Assembly: GCA_951812925.1 (NCBI GenBank)
Contig: OX638368.1
Coordinates: 68,038,569 to 68,102,568 of the forward strand
Direction: 5' to 3'
DNA: 64,000 nt
DNA from: Calliopum simillimum
Lineage: Eukaryota; Arthropoda; Insecta; Diptera; Lauxaniidae
Shown here piece by piece: positions 32,956-42,781 of the stretch. Made by a program: the position numbers and the translations under genes. Below the pieces are notes generated by a model that was not told the origin of the DNA, did not search any database, and was given only the letters and a program-made list of their open reading frames with translations. Every line of letters begins with the position of its first letter. Within the stretch, counting starts at the first letter, position 1.

Positions 32956-33808
32956 TAGTTCCGAACATTAATGTGCACGAAAATCATCTGCTTACGTACT
33001 GAAATCTTATTAGCTATATACACTTTATTGAGGCATTGAATTGAGTCATAGTCACTCTCTGGATGTTCTTCTGAAATGTGTGCCTTTTTGGATTTGCATA
33101 CTCTAGCAATGTGTCCAGTTTTTCCGCACATTTCGGAGATGTCGTCCCCCACAGCTATGACACATAACATTGGTTGGAGAAATGAGGTTCGGTGGCACTT
33201 TTTGTAGTTTTCTGTTTATTCTTAGTTCGTACAGGCACGTAGCCCAGCTTATGCGTTTGTTCTACTGATGTAACTGTCGGGTGCATTTTCGTCTCATCTG
33301 CGGTTTGATGTGTTGCCTTCTTTAAAAGTGGCTGGATTTTTCGCTTTAATTTCTTCACAGGTATTCCTTGAATCTAGACCACATAACATTTGTTCCGTAA
33401 GTATTCTATCTAGGAACTCCCCATAATCACAGAACGTAGCCGCCTGTCTTAGCCGCAGTGTAAAATTTGCAACAGATTCGTCTTTTCCCTGTATAACTTT
33501 GCAAAATTTGATGCTTTCTGCGTATTTATTTTTTAATTTGACTCGGGTGTACGTGGACTAATTAGAATTTTTAAAGCATTATTTAGTTCCACTCCAATAT
33601 GCACTCGAGCATAATTGCTATACTCAGAAGTTGGAATTTCGCTTAGTTGAAGAGCCCATTCAAGTCGTTTGAAATAGTCCTCAACAGTTGAATTTTCCGA
33701 AAACTTAAATTCACTAGTAGAAAATGGCGGTCTCACTGATGACGTATGTGAAGTACTATTTGCGGCGGTACACAGTGCTGTCACTCCATACAACGGATCG
33801 GCATTTCC
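32956..33808 (-). pseudogene. Mag-like Gag, capsid and nucleocapsid part
   Basis: Frame 33533-33829 shows a capsid start with PPFSTSEFKFSENSTVEDYF. The following stretch, in another frame, carries FTLRLRQAATFCDYGEFLDR and a GLDS motif, typical of K02A2.6-like Gag. Near 33100 a zinc knuckle is readable as MCGKTGHIARVC; its first Cys is displaced by mutation. Several frameshifts separate the parts. Confidence 0.75.
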
Positions 33809-34661
33809 ACAGTTTTGGTTTGATTTCAATAAGATTTACCATACTGATACATCTTTTTACACTGTTTTCAGAAATGCAATTAATTTTCAAATGCAATGAA
33901 CAGAGAAAAAGATATTCAAATAAATAAAACCACGAAAGTTAACTGGAAAAAATGTTTGTGCATGCTTTTAGGCTTTAAAAAACCATATTAAAATTTCAAT
34001 AGTTCAAAGTGTTTTTGACATATAAAAGTATGCTGTAAAAAAAAATCAAATTTAAAAAAATTCAATAGCATTTGAAAAAAATTTTGTGGTGTAAATTTTA
34101 TAAAATCATTGATTTTTACTTAAATACGGGATATTCAGATAAACATTTAAAGTCAACGGGGAAAAACGGGGTTGTGAATTTTTCCTATCTTAAAATATGG
34201 AATCTGTACTATCTGTACGTTTTTGAACAATGCCCGCAAGTCCCGTCTTTTTTTTTTCCAGCTCTAAAGAAAATCAGCATTTTCCGGTTTTTAATATTTG
34301 AAATTTTTGTTTTATATCTTTTAAAATAACTTTAATTTGGCTAAAAAAAATTGCATACAAAAAATATTAAAAATAAATGAATATGTAGGCTTTTTTCTGC
34401 ATTTTATTTTATAACAATTGCTTTTGAGGTTTAGGAGCAGCAATTATTTTTAAAAAGTTCTGCGATTAGCAAATTTTCTTATATGTTTTTTTTTCGAAAA
34501 AAAGTTTGACTTTAACAAGCTGTAACACTTACAAATCACACTAGTTTTCAATAATTTTCAGGGGATTTCTTAATTGGACTATTTGCTGTAGAATGGCATA
34601 AAAAAAATTTTAAATTTGAACAAAAATTTTTTACGCAAATACCTTCTATCGCAGCACTGTG
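33809..34661. mobile_element. Possible insertion in gypsy gag with CACAGT ends
   Basis: CACAGTTTTGG at 33809 and CACTGTG ending at 34661 form a short inverted match. Removing 33809-34661 joins the Gag N-terminal frame (…SFSQQST) to the capsid frame (…NADPLYG) without a shift. There is no clear target duplication and the inverted match is only 6-7 bp, so the ends are uncertain. The 850-bp body is AT-rich and non-coding. Confidence 0.4.
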
Positions 34662-34799
34662 CGGTACTCTGTTGTGAAAAACTTGCCGCAGCAGCTTGTG
34701 TGGCTTCCGTAACTGCCTGCCGAATCGCACTTGCAAATAATTTGGTTAAGGCTTCTACGGATATTTGGTTCGCACCTGCTTCTATTTTTAGTTATGAAG
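34662..34799 (-). pseudogene. Mag-like Gag N-terminal fragment
   Basis: Minus-strand frame contains QISVEALTKLFASAIRQA and an A-rich helix (TEATQAAAASFSQQS), immediately downstream of the primer-binding site. It looks like the start of Gag, separated from the capsid by the suspected insertion. The overlapping open frames on either strand have no such pattern. Confidence 0.55.
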
Positions 34800-34814
34800 C
34801 CACTTCTGACACCA
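34800..34814 (-). promoter_or_regulatory. Candidate primer-binding site
   Basis: TGGTGTCAGAAGTGG on the minus strand lies about 10 nt downstream of the 5' LTR. A TGG start complementary to a tRNA CCA end is expected there. I did not assign the tRNA. Confidence 0.5.
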
Positions 34815-34824
34815 CAGTTCCGTT

Positions 34825-35000
34825 TGTAAAGAATGGATGTAGTTCTGTTCGTTCAATTTAAGTGTTTTATTAAAAGTAATACAGCAGCGTGTATATTTAA
34901 CTCTATAGAAAATACAATACAATATTAGGGATAGCAAAACAACGATAAAACATATTTAGACAAAAAATAGTTGCCAGACTGACAGATTCAAGTTACAACA
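34825..35000 (-). repeat. 5' LTR of the Mag-like element
   Basis: Direct copy of 25118-25293. Differences include TTATT for TTACT near 34868 and TTTAGACAAAAAAT for TTGAGATAGAAAAT near 34955, so the element is not very young. Confidence 0.85.
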
Positions 35001-35283
35001 GTTTTATTTTGCAACTCACTCTGGAATTTATGAAGCAACGTTGACTTTAACTCTAATTTACTCAAAATTTACTTTTTGGCACTTGTACCCCTTTTCTTCT
35101 AGCCCCCACAATTTAAAAAGAATTTTGTAGACAAAGATAAGTACTTTTAACTTACAAAACAGGTTTTATGAAAAAGTATTACACTGTTTTGTTACATAAC
35201 CTCAAAAGTAGGAAAAAATCACGAAAAATCTTATATTTGGGTAATTTTTAGGTTAGAATATCTCAAAATTCTGTAGCAATAGA
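35001..35283. repeat. Left part of dispersed repeat (inverted match to 22.9-23.1 kb)
   Basis: ACCTCAAAAGTAGGAAAAAATC and GAATATCTCAAAATTCTGTA are found inverted at 22.9-23.0 kb. The sequence resumes after the foldback at about 41850. Stated here by its short shared phrases; no gene. Confidence 0.65.
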
Positions 35284-35593
35284 GCGATATCGTTAACGGA
35301 TTTGAATTCAGTATCAAAATACACAGGTTTACAAAAAAAAATAACATGGCGTTTTGACCAGACTATGAGTTTCCTAGGGACTTTGACGTCCAGAATCCGA
35401 ATCCCGGGTCCGTTTTTTTCCAGAACGTCTGAGAAAAAAGATTTCAAGGTCATATAGAGGTCAAAATGGGGTTCATGTATCGTTTTGTGATAAATTCACT
35501 AAAATTCTGAAACTAATTTTGTAAGTTTTGTGTGATTAGTGTTAAAAAAATATTGTATTTATTTACAATAATTATATAATTTTTAGTGTAATC

Positions 35594-35626
35594 CTGATGA
35601 GGTCAACGATTTGTTGACGAAACGTC
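35594..35626 (+). ncRNA. Hammerhead ribozyme motif, left pseudo-LTR of PLE 3
   Basis: Canonical CTGATGA (35594-35600), one extra G, perfect stem II GTCAAC/GTTGAC around a GATTT loop, then GAAA (35619-35622) and C-GTC with the GTC cleavage triplet. Stem III is minimal and stem I is weak (TC/GA plus T-run/A-run), as in other PLE hammerheads thought to act as dimers. Hammerheads in PLE pseudo-LTRs are established; activity of this one is inferred only. Confidence 0.75.
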
Positions 35627-35991
35627 GAAAAATATAAAAATAAATTTGTGTCTTTATATGAATGCACTAGTGTTTTTAATAACCTAGGCAAGTTTGCTCC
35701 AACGGATCAAGTAAACCAACTTAATCAATTATGGAGAGCAATTATTTTCCAAATAATAATCGTTCCGGGCTTAGATCAGAGTCAGTCCAAAATCCTACAT
35801 CAACACAAACTACTGAAAACTTTTTCTGCTTGATATCACAACGATATGGAATTGTTATAACATCGTTGTTTAAAAAATACATGAAATTTAACCAACAACT
35901 AGCACTAGCTGTTAGTCGCCAACATTTTCTTTTACGCTGCCGAACTGAACAACTTCTTCCAAGTCATCTTAGAAGTATTACCAAATCAATA

Positions 35992-37210
35992 GGGGAGGGG
36001 GGGGCTAGTGTGGACAATTTTTATATAATTACAAAATTATGTATGTAAATATATCATTTTCGTAATAAAGTAATTTTTAGCGATTACTTATACCTCTTGC
36101 CTTCATAATTGCATCAATAGTTATGAATTTTTATTTTCATAAATGCACTATTAAATTATTTTAAAAAGAGCTTACATTTGTCCACACTAGCCCCTTATAC
36201 GGGGCTAGTGTGGACAACCATTGATTTAACTGGGGGCTAATGTGGACACCATAAGAAACTTAATAATTCATACAAAAACGTTAAGAAAGAGTTCAGATAC
36301 ATGTTTATTCAAGAAAATAATGATGTAATACAAATAATACAAATAAAAAATTAACTGCTATCCCATGTTGTATTTGGAGAAATTTATATCAAACTTCATA
36401 TAACTTGGTGATCGAGATGCTCCCGGCAGTTGTTGTGCTTGTGGCAGCTTTGCCACTATTTCATTTCGGTGAATTTGGCTGGTAGCCGGTATATCGGGAT
36501 ACGTGATCTATCGTTCTTTCTTTTTAGAAACGTAATGTCGAAATCTTGAGAACCGTGGATCGTGAAAATTTGGCCCATATAAAATACTTTTTGTCCATGT
36601 TGTTTCAAACTTCATATAACTTGCTAATCGCGATGTTTCCGACAGTTGTTGTGGTTGTGGCAGCTTTGCCACTATTTCATTTCGGTAAATTTCGCTGGTA
36701 TCCGGTAAATCGGGATACGTGAATCTGTCGTTCTTTCTTTTTAGTAAAGTACTTTCTTGGAACGGCTTTTAGAAATGGTCTGACGATTTCTGGAGTCATT
36801 TCAGCTGCTGCGGACATGTCCACACTAGCCCCATTTCAGTTGTCCACACTAGCCCCTTCTTGTCTTTTTAAACAAAAATATTTTTTTTTTAATCTTACGG
36901 TAAAGTTCTTCAAAAATAATATCAATGGTTTAAAGAGACACTATTTTTAGTTGTATTATCCATTAACACTACAGCAAAAGAATAATTAGTTTAAAAGCAT
37001 TACTGAAATTACGAAGCAACAAAAAAATTACTTTTTACTGCTTAAAACACGTTCGGGTCACGTTATCATGGAAAGCTGAACTGTCAACAAATGAATTTTT
37101 TTCTGGTGATGCAGAGTGCAAATACCAACTTGAAAAATATAAAACAGAAACAAAAAATTCAAAACGGCGCGAGAATTTGAATTTGTCCACACTAGCCCCA
37201 GTCCCTCCCC
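35992..37210. mobile_element. TA-target element with GGGGCTAGTGTGGACA motif
   Basis: Ends are TA then GGGGAGGGGGGGGCTAGTGT on the left (TA at 35990-35991) and the complement of GGGGAGGGACTGGGGCTAGT on the right, with TA at 37211-37212. The PLE frame is restored when it is removed with one TA. GGGGCTAGTGTGGACA or its complement also occurs inside at about 36190, 36204, 36230 (variant), 36818 and 36840. No transposase frame. A near-duplicated segment (CAGTTGTTGTGCTTGTGGCA and relative) lies at 36430 and 36650. Confidence 0.85.
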
Positions 37211-39252
37211 TAAATATGAGAACTTATTATAGCAAGTTCTGTAAAAAACTGCACTATGATTCCTTAGAAAAATTTAAATGGAAATTGCTGAATCTTGAAA
37301 TTAAGGATATTAATATTCATATAAAATTTTTAACCTCAAAACTGAACAAAATTAAGTTAGATTTAGAGAAGACTAACGTAGAAAACTATCTTTTGACGAA
37401 TTTTTTTGAAAATAACTTGACATATTTTTCTAATATAAAAGAAAGAAGCCAATCTCAACTTATCAGAAAATTCAATAGTCTCCAATCAACAAGTTTATAT
37501 GGTAGCAGTGTGGTTAATAATAGAAACATGAATAATAGCAACAGGGATAATTGGTTTACGAATTTGAGTGACATTACAGTGCCTGATGCGGTTATTGATG
37601 TTATATCTCTTGATCCAAATTATAGTCAGTCTACAAACATGTCCAAACTAGACACAATTAATGCGGTTAAAAACTTAGAATCATCTCTAGAATCTGTACA
37701 ATTAAGTTTTGAACGGAAGTGTGATATTCGAGAAAAAATGGTCAACAATATTCAAATTGCATTACACCAAAATGTACACCAAAAATCCACTATAGAAGAT
37801 GGAGATTTCCTAAAAAATTTAAGAGCCACAAAATCTTTTTTAAAAAACAATAATGACATTTTTTTCACAGTTGCGGACAAGGGTAATCAAACGGCTTGTC
37901 TCAGAAAATCTGATTATATATCGAAGGCTAATTTACTCTTGAATGACAACGCTGTATATAATCAAATAAATAAGAATCCTTTAAAAAGACTGCAAACCGA
38001 AGTCAAAAACTTCTTCATGGACTTAAATGACAAAGGTTTCTTGTCTTACAAGTTTCACAAAAATGCTCTTTCTCAGACAGACACCTCATTGCCTAAGTTT
38101 TATGGTTTACCGAAAATCCATAAGGAGAACGCTCCTTTAAGACCTATTATATCTTGTGTTAATTCACCTAATCATTCTCTGGCCAGTTTTCTTTATCAAA
38201 AACTTAAAAATATTTGTCTTGCACCTACTTCTCATGTTAACAATAGCTTCGAACTAAAAGAAAAGTTGAAAAATGTCAATATTCCACAAGATTATGTCTT
38301 ACTATCTCTTGATGTCTATTCTCTATTTACTAATATTCCGTGTGAACTAGCGATTCAAAGTCTTGATAAACGTTGCACCCATATTATTGACAATTGTAAT
38401 ATTCCATACAGTGATATTATTGAAATCACAAAGTTCCTTTTTAACAACACGTTTTTCTCCTTCAATGGAAAGTTTTATCATCAAATTTTTGGCACCCCAA
38501 TGGGTTCTCCGATATCTCCATTTTTTGCTGATATATGCATGGACGACTTGGAAACAAATTGTTTGTGCAAATTAAAAAACTTTTACAATTGCGATGTTCT
38601 GTTTTACTTCAGATATGTTGATAATACGTTACTTTGCGTTCATAAGGAATATATTGATACGGTAATTAATGTTTTTAATTCATATCATGAAAAACTTCAA
38701 TTCACGTATGAACTTGAAAGCAATAATAGAATAAATTTTTTGGATTTAACTATCATTAGAAAAAATAACCGACTTATTACAGATTGGTATCAGAAACCTA
38801 CGTATTCTGGGAGAATTCTGAATTTCAAATCTAACCATCCCATCAACCAAAAACGTAATATTGTTTTTAATTTAGTAGACAGAGCCGTATCACTTTCACA
38901 TAAGTCTTTTCACAAAAAAAATATAATATATGTTAAAAGCTTATTAAGTAATAACGATTATCCATTGCGGTTTATAAATGATTGTATAACTGAAAGACTT
39001 AATGTCATAAAAACAAAAAAGAAAAAAGAAAATAACACAGAATCAACAAATGAGTTGCAAAACTCTAAAAAACGTAGGATGGTGGTGCCCTTTATTAATA
39101 AAGCATTTTTTTCAAAGTGTAAACACACTTTAAAAAATTATGATGTAGGCACAATTCCAAAAATTAAGAAAACTTTGAACCAGATTGTAGTTCTAGGCAA
39201 GGACCCTACAGAAAAATGGGAAAAAACTGGTGTTGTGTATAAGCTTTGTTGC

Positions 39253-40516
39253 CAGGCCTGACGAGAGGGGGGGGGGGTAAGGGGGGATTCCCCCAGGCCC
39301 GGAGTTTTTTTGAGGGCCCGGATTTAAGCAGAAACAATATCTTCATTAATTAAACTTATAGTAGTTTTTTGCAAGCTTGCGAAATGATATTTACGCTCAA
39401 CTAGAGGAACGGGCCCAACCGACGAACACGAAACAAGCACTTGTGAAAAAGCCCGGGCCCGCACAATTATTATTTTTTTTTTTTTTCAAACGAAAAAAAA
39501 AAACAAAGCTTAACTCACTTACTTTTTGGACAAATCTAATAAGTTTTTTTGTTTGACTTAACTTACTCCATTTTCATTCTAAACACTTCACTTATACATT
39601 ATTTTCCATATTTTTATTTAAGCACAAAATTTTTTCCAAGTTCGTGCTCCTAAACCTTCGTGTGATTTACAAGTCCTCACGGGCCTCTAAATTTAATGCT
39701 TTTGTGGTTAGGCTCGGGCTCACATTAAAATCGATTTCAAAGGCCGAGCCCATCGCTGGTAAGCCCCTCGGGCCATGAATAAAACTCGAGCCAACGCCCA
39801 TCTTATACCTCAACTATGAAAAAAAACTTATAAAATTTATATCCTTTTACACGCTACATATCTTAAAAACTTCAAGGTACCGAATCCTGCCTTCAGGAAA
39901 ATATTATTTGTTGAAAGGAAAATTATTCAAGACCATTTCATAGCTCATTTTGAAGACAAAAATCAGTACTTTGAGACTAGATCCATACCCTAAAAATTAG
40001 TATTTTTAATTAACTTTTTCTTTTTAATTAATAAACACTTAATTTCCTACATCATAAAATTTCCAGAACAAATATTTCGCCATCTGAAATTTACAAAAAA
40101 TTTATTTCTAGTCAAGAAAATTTTTTTCAAAAATTGCAATTTTTCTGCCAAAACAGCAACAAGTTTAATATTTGGACCGAATTCTCCTAAAAATATAACG
40201 TTGGCCTAGTTATTTTCTACAAAGGTTGATTTAATGACGTCTCCGAAAAAAACCAATAGTCTCGAAGTTACGGGCAGTTAAAATGATTTGCCTTTTTTAG
40301 TATATTTTTCAAACATTGATCGAAGACCGGCCGAAATCTTAATTTTTGGCTTTTATTTTATGAATATGGGCGGCAAACAAAATCACAACTTTTCTCATTT
40401 CATAAACATATCTCTTGGGCATCCTGTGGGTTAGTATCTAATACAAAAAAAACTAGTACTGGAGGGGGCCTGTTATAAAATTACCCCCGGGCCCGGATTT
40501 TCTCTCCACGCCCTTG
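39253..40516. mobile_element. Non-autonomous hAT element, copy B
   Basis: Begins CAGGCCTGACGAGAG and ends CTCTCCACGCCCTTG. Flanked by exact 8-bp TTTGTTGC at 39245-39252 and 40517-40524. Removing it restores the PLE 3 frame through the GIY-YIG domain. It is inverted relative to copy A at 23511-24735. Confidence 0.9.
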
Positions 40517-41176
40517 TTTGTTGCAACAATTGTAATGCTGTCTATTATGGGGAAACCAAGAGAAGTTCAAAAGAACGCATAAATGAACATAAACGAAACA
40601 AAAATCCCGATCATGTTATTTACAATCATATTGTTACTAATAAACATACATTTGATTTTCAAGGTGTTGAAATTGTAGACATTGAAAACGACTACAAAAA
40701 CAGATTACTGTCTGAGATGATGTTTATCAACAGTGATAAAAACAAAATCAATAGACAAGAAGATGTTTGTAAATTAAATAACACCTACAAACGTTTTTTA
40801 CAAAAGAACTTTCAATCTTAAAAAATTAAAAATAAAAGTTCATAAAAATTTTTTTTGACTACCAGTGTAACTACTGTGAAATGTACTGTTTCTTGGCTGA
40901 TGGTTGAGAATGGGTTCTTACTCTTATACTTATCAATGTTTTTTATATGTCTCTTGTTGGTATGCTCATTTTTTTAATGTTGCTTTACATGCATTTTTAA
41001 ACATTTGATCGTTCACTTTGTATTAAGTTAGGATCTAACTTTAATAGAATTTTTAATCAGAAGTCTGTGTCACTGTTTGACACTTGTGATTTTTTCAAGA
41101 ATTTTTGCAATAATTTTGTGTGATTAGTGTTAAAAAAATATTGTATTTATTTAATTATATAATTTTTAGTGTAATC

Positions 41177-41208
41177 CTGATGAGGTCAACAATTTGTTGA
41201 CGAAATTT
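41177..41208 (+). ncRNA. Hammerhead motif, right pseudo-LTR of PLE 3, triplet lost
   Basis: Same arrangement as 35594-35626, with CTGATGA at 41177-41183 and GTCAAC/GTTGAC stem II. GAAA is followed by TTTC instead of CGTC, so the GTC cleavage triplet is destroyed. Confidence 0.7.
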
Positions 41209-41307
41209 CGAAAAATATAAAAATAAATTTGTGTCTTTATATGAATGCACTAGTGTTTTTAATAATCTAGGCAAGTTTGCTCCAACGGATCAACTAAACC
41301 AACTTAA

Positions 41308-41636
41308 CTAATTTTTTATCATTGAGTTCTTAAGACTTAAAAAGAATATGTGATCAAAAAGGGTATCTCGGAACTAGTTTCAGAGATATAGCCATCGGTT
41401 GATCCGGATATATCTTCTATGAAAACCGCTATAAGTTGGGAACCCCTGGATGGATTTGAAAAATATTGGTGTCATATGAAAGGTATTATATGAAAGGTGT
41501 TTCCAACTTATAGCGGTTTTCATAGAAGATACATCCGGATCTTCCGATGGCTATATCTCTGAAACTAGGTTCGAGATATCCTTTTTGATCACATATTCTT
41601 TTTAAGGACTAAGAACTCGATGATAAAAAATTAGTT
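41308..41636. repeat. Central palindrome of the foldback element
   Basis: ACTAATTTTTTATCATTGAG at the left and CTCGATGATAAAAAATTAGT at the right, with arms of about 140 bp that share GATCAAAAAGG and TCTTCTATGAAAACCGCTAT phrases. The spacer contains GGTGTCATATGAAAGG. Confidence 0.8.
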
Positions 41637-41850
41637 TCAGAATTTTAGTGAATTTATCACTAAACGACACATGACCTCCATATGACCTTGAAATATTTTT
41701 TCTCAGACGTTCTGGAAAAAACGGACCCCGGATTCGGATGCAGGACGTCAAAGTCCCTAGGGAACACATAGTCTGGTCAAAACGCCATGACATTTTTTTT
41801 TTTTATAAACCTGTGAAATTAGTTAAAAATTCGTGTTTTTTTTTATTGAT

Positions 41851-42241
41851 TTTGGTTTTCGCATGTTATTTTTAGTTAACTCAACTTTGCCAAAAACTGA
41901 AAATTTGATTAAAAAAGAACCCAACGGATTTTCCTAATTTTTTTTTATTATGATTAGAAAAGTACCCTGAAGAAGAAAATGTACGAATTTTCAGAGGGAT
42001 GCATCTTGAGGGTTAAAAAATGTTTTGACAACTCGTGAACCATCTACGAATTTGTAAAAAACCTGAATCTAGCACATCAAATTTAAATTTGGTTTACATT
42101 GAAATTTAATATATACTAATTTTAATATATTTATTTAATATGTTAGGAAAATAGCCCTGGCAGCTAGTGTTTTTATAAAATTTGAATTTAATTTCATTTA
42201 ATAAAATAAAATAGCAATGAAATAAAAAATAAAAAAAAAAT
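41851..42241. other. Right part of dispersed repeat and AT-rich sequence
   Basis: 41850-42040 matches, inverted, 22683-22870. The remainder to 42241 is AT-rich with no gene. Confidence 0.5.
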
Positions 42242-42356
42242 AAAATTTTTAATTGAACTTTTAGTCATATATTTGCAAAGATCGATTTTCATATAAATCT
42301 GCCGATGCATTTTCTAACACATAATTATGACAAATTAAGGAACGAATAGCACGGCT

Positions 42357-42403
42357 ATAGTGACATATATTTCGTCTTTTGCCACAAAGACTCATCAGAC
42401 TAT
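42357..42403 (-). ncRNA. Type I hammerhead ribozyme
   Basis: On the minus strand: ATAGT, CTGATGA, GTCTTT, loop GTGGCA, AAGAC, GAAA, TATAT, GTC, ACTAT. Stem I pairs ATAGT with ACTAT (5 bp), stem II pairs GTCTTT with AAAGAC (6 bp), and the CUGAUGA and GAAA core boxes and the GUC cleavage triplet are all exact. Stem III is tiny, as in retroelement hammerheads. All conserved positions of the core are present, so self-cleavage is plausible. Confidence 0.8.
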
Positions 42404-42485
42404 TTTTGTTGCAATTATAATTATTTATTTTACTAAATTAATCATAATTGAAAACTTGCAAGTTGAAAAAATTTTGAGTTTGGTC

Positions 42486-42550
42486 TGGGCCGGTTGATAC
42501 AACTCTCAATCGCAGTGCCAGTCGCTAGACCACTGCACCATCCTTGGCCC
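42486..42550 (-). ncRNA. tRNA-like segment (SINE head or tRNA pseudogene)
   Basis: The minus strand begins GGGCC and ends GGCCC, which can pair as an acceptor stem. A box-like TGGTGCAGTGGTCTAGCGAC is clear. The B box is weak (GAGTTGTATCAACC region). It is 65 nt long, short of a normal tRNA, so it is a tRNA-derived promoter or a decayed tRNA gene. Confidence 0.45.
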
Positions 42551-42781
42551 GCTTACGAAGCCGACTTATTGCCAGTTTTGTTTGTGAGTTAATACTTCAC
42601 AGAAAAATGCCATAATTTTTTGCTTGTGTTATTTATTGGCATTTAGTATAGCTATTCCATTGGAATTAGATTCAATACCGTTTGGTCGGTGGTGAGTGTT
42701 GCCACCTTATCAGGGCGTGTTCTCCCAAATAACTTTTAAGATCTTTGCAAATATATGACTAAAAGTTTAATTAAAAATTAA

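Larger units (their letters stand above)
25118..35000 (-). mobile_element. Mag-like Ty3/gypsy LTR retrotransposon, minus strand, multiply interrupted
   Basis: Two 176-bp direct repeats (25118-25293 and 34825-35000) bound an element whose Gag, protease, reverse transcriptase, RNase H and integrase all read on the minus strand in gypsy order. Read on the minus strand the LTRs start TGTTGTA and end TTTACA. The order of domains and the basic RRSRR tail resemble Mag/K02A2.6-like elements. Two large insertions interrupt RNase H and the RNase H-integrase linker (29791-31391 and 26725-29661) and a third is suspected in gag. Flanking 5-mers (GCGTT and GTTTT) do not give a clean target duplication. Several frameshifts and stops show that it is inactive. 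Confidence 0.85.
35731..40821 (+). pseudogene. PLE 3 reverse transcriptase-GIY-YIG polyprotein, split by two insertions
   Basis: N-terminus at 35731 (MESNYFPNN) runs to 35991; the frame continues exactly at 37213 after the TA-target element is removed. The main block (37213-39252) carries YGLPKIHKENAPLRPI, motif A LSLDVYSLFTNIP and FGTPMGSPISPF. The catalytic box reads YVDN in place of YVDD. GIY-YIG starts with GVVYKLCC at 39229, is cut by hAT copy B, and resumes at 40525 with the Y-Y-G-E-T-K-R segment, ending at TAA 40819-40821. Apart from the insertions and the D-to-N change the frame is intact, so the insertions came before much decay. Confidence 0.85.
35521..41307 (+). mobile_element. Penelope-like element copy 3 with flanking pseudo-LTRs
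   Basis: About 205 bp at 35521-35723 is repeated directly at 41108-41307 (shared GTGATTAGTGTTAAAAAAAT, GAATGCACTAGTGTTTTTAA, CAAGTTTGCTCCAACGGATC). Between lies a single PLE coding region interrupted by two DNA elements (35992-37210 and 39253-40516). The layout, with a pseudo-LTR bearing a hammerhead motif on each side, is that of an intact PLE insertion. It is a different family from copies 1 and 2. Confidence 0.85.
35284..41850. mobile_element. Foldback element that hosts PLE copy 3
   Basis: Left arm (about 35320-35520) and right arm (about 41630-41830) are inverted copies sharing GGCGTTTTGACCAGACTATG, CTAGGGACTTTGACGTCC and CGTTCTGGAAAAAA-type phrases. The centre is the palindrome at 41308-41636. 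The PLE (35521-41307) lies between AACTAATTTT at 35511-35520 and the same 10-mer at 41307-41316. Subtracting the PLE leaves a foldback of roughly 0.8 kb, inserted in the dispersed repeat that is unbroken at 22.7-23.1 kb. Confidence 0.65.
42242..42781 (-). mobile_element. Inverted-repeat-bounded element with hammerhead and tRNA-like sequence
   Basis: Arms 42242-42283 and 42740-42781 are inverted copies (TTTAATTGAACTTTTAGTCA and CATATATTTGCAAAGATC in the left arm). Read on the minus strand the interior has a tRNA-like segment (42486-42550) followed about 80 nt later by a hammerhead ribozyme (42357-42403). This is the order expected of a pol III-driven retroposon carrying a self-cleaving ribozyme, in the manner of hammerhead-bearing SINE-like elements of schistosomes. 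The inverted arms could instead be a DNA element into which the SINE fell. Only one copy is in the window. Confidence 0.5.

Noticed and set aside
25118..35000. LTR pair as ends of a solo or chimeric element formed by recombination
   Set aside because: The internal domains run in one orientation and in gypsy order between the LTRs, with a polypurine tract and primer-binding site at the right places.
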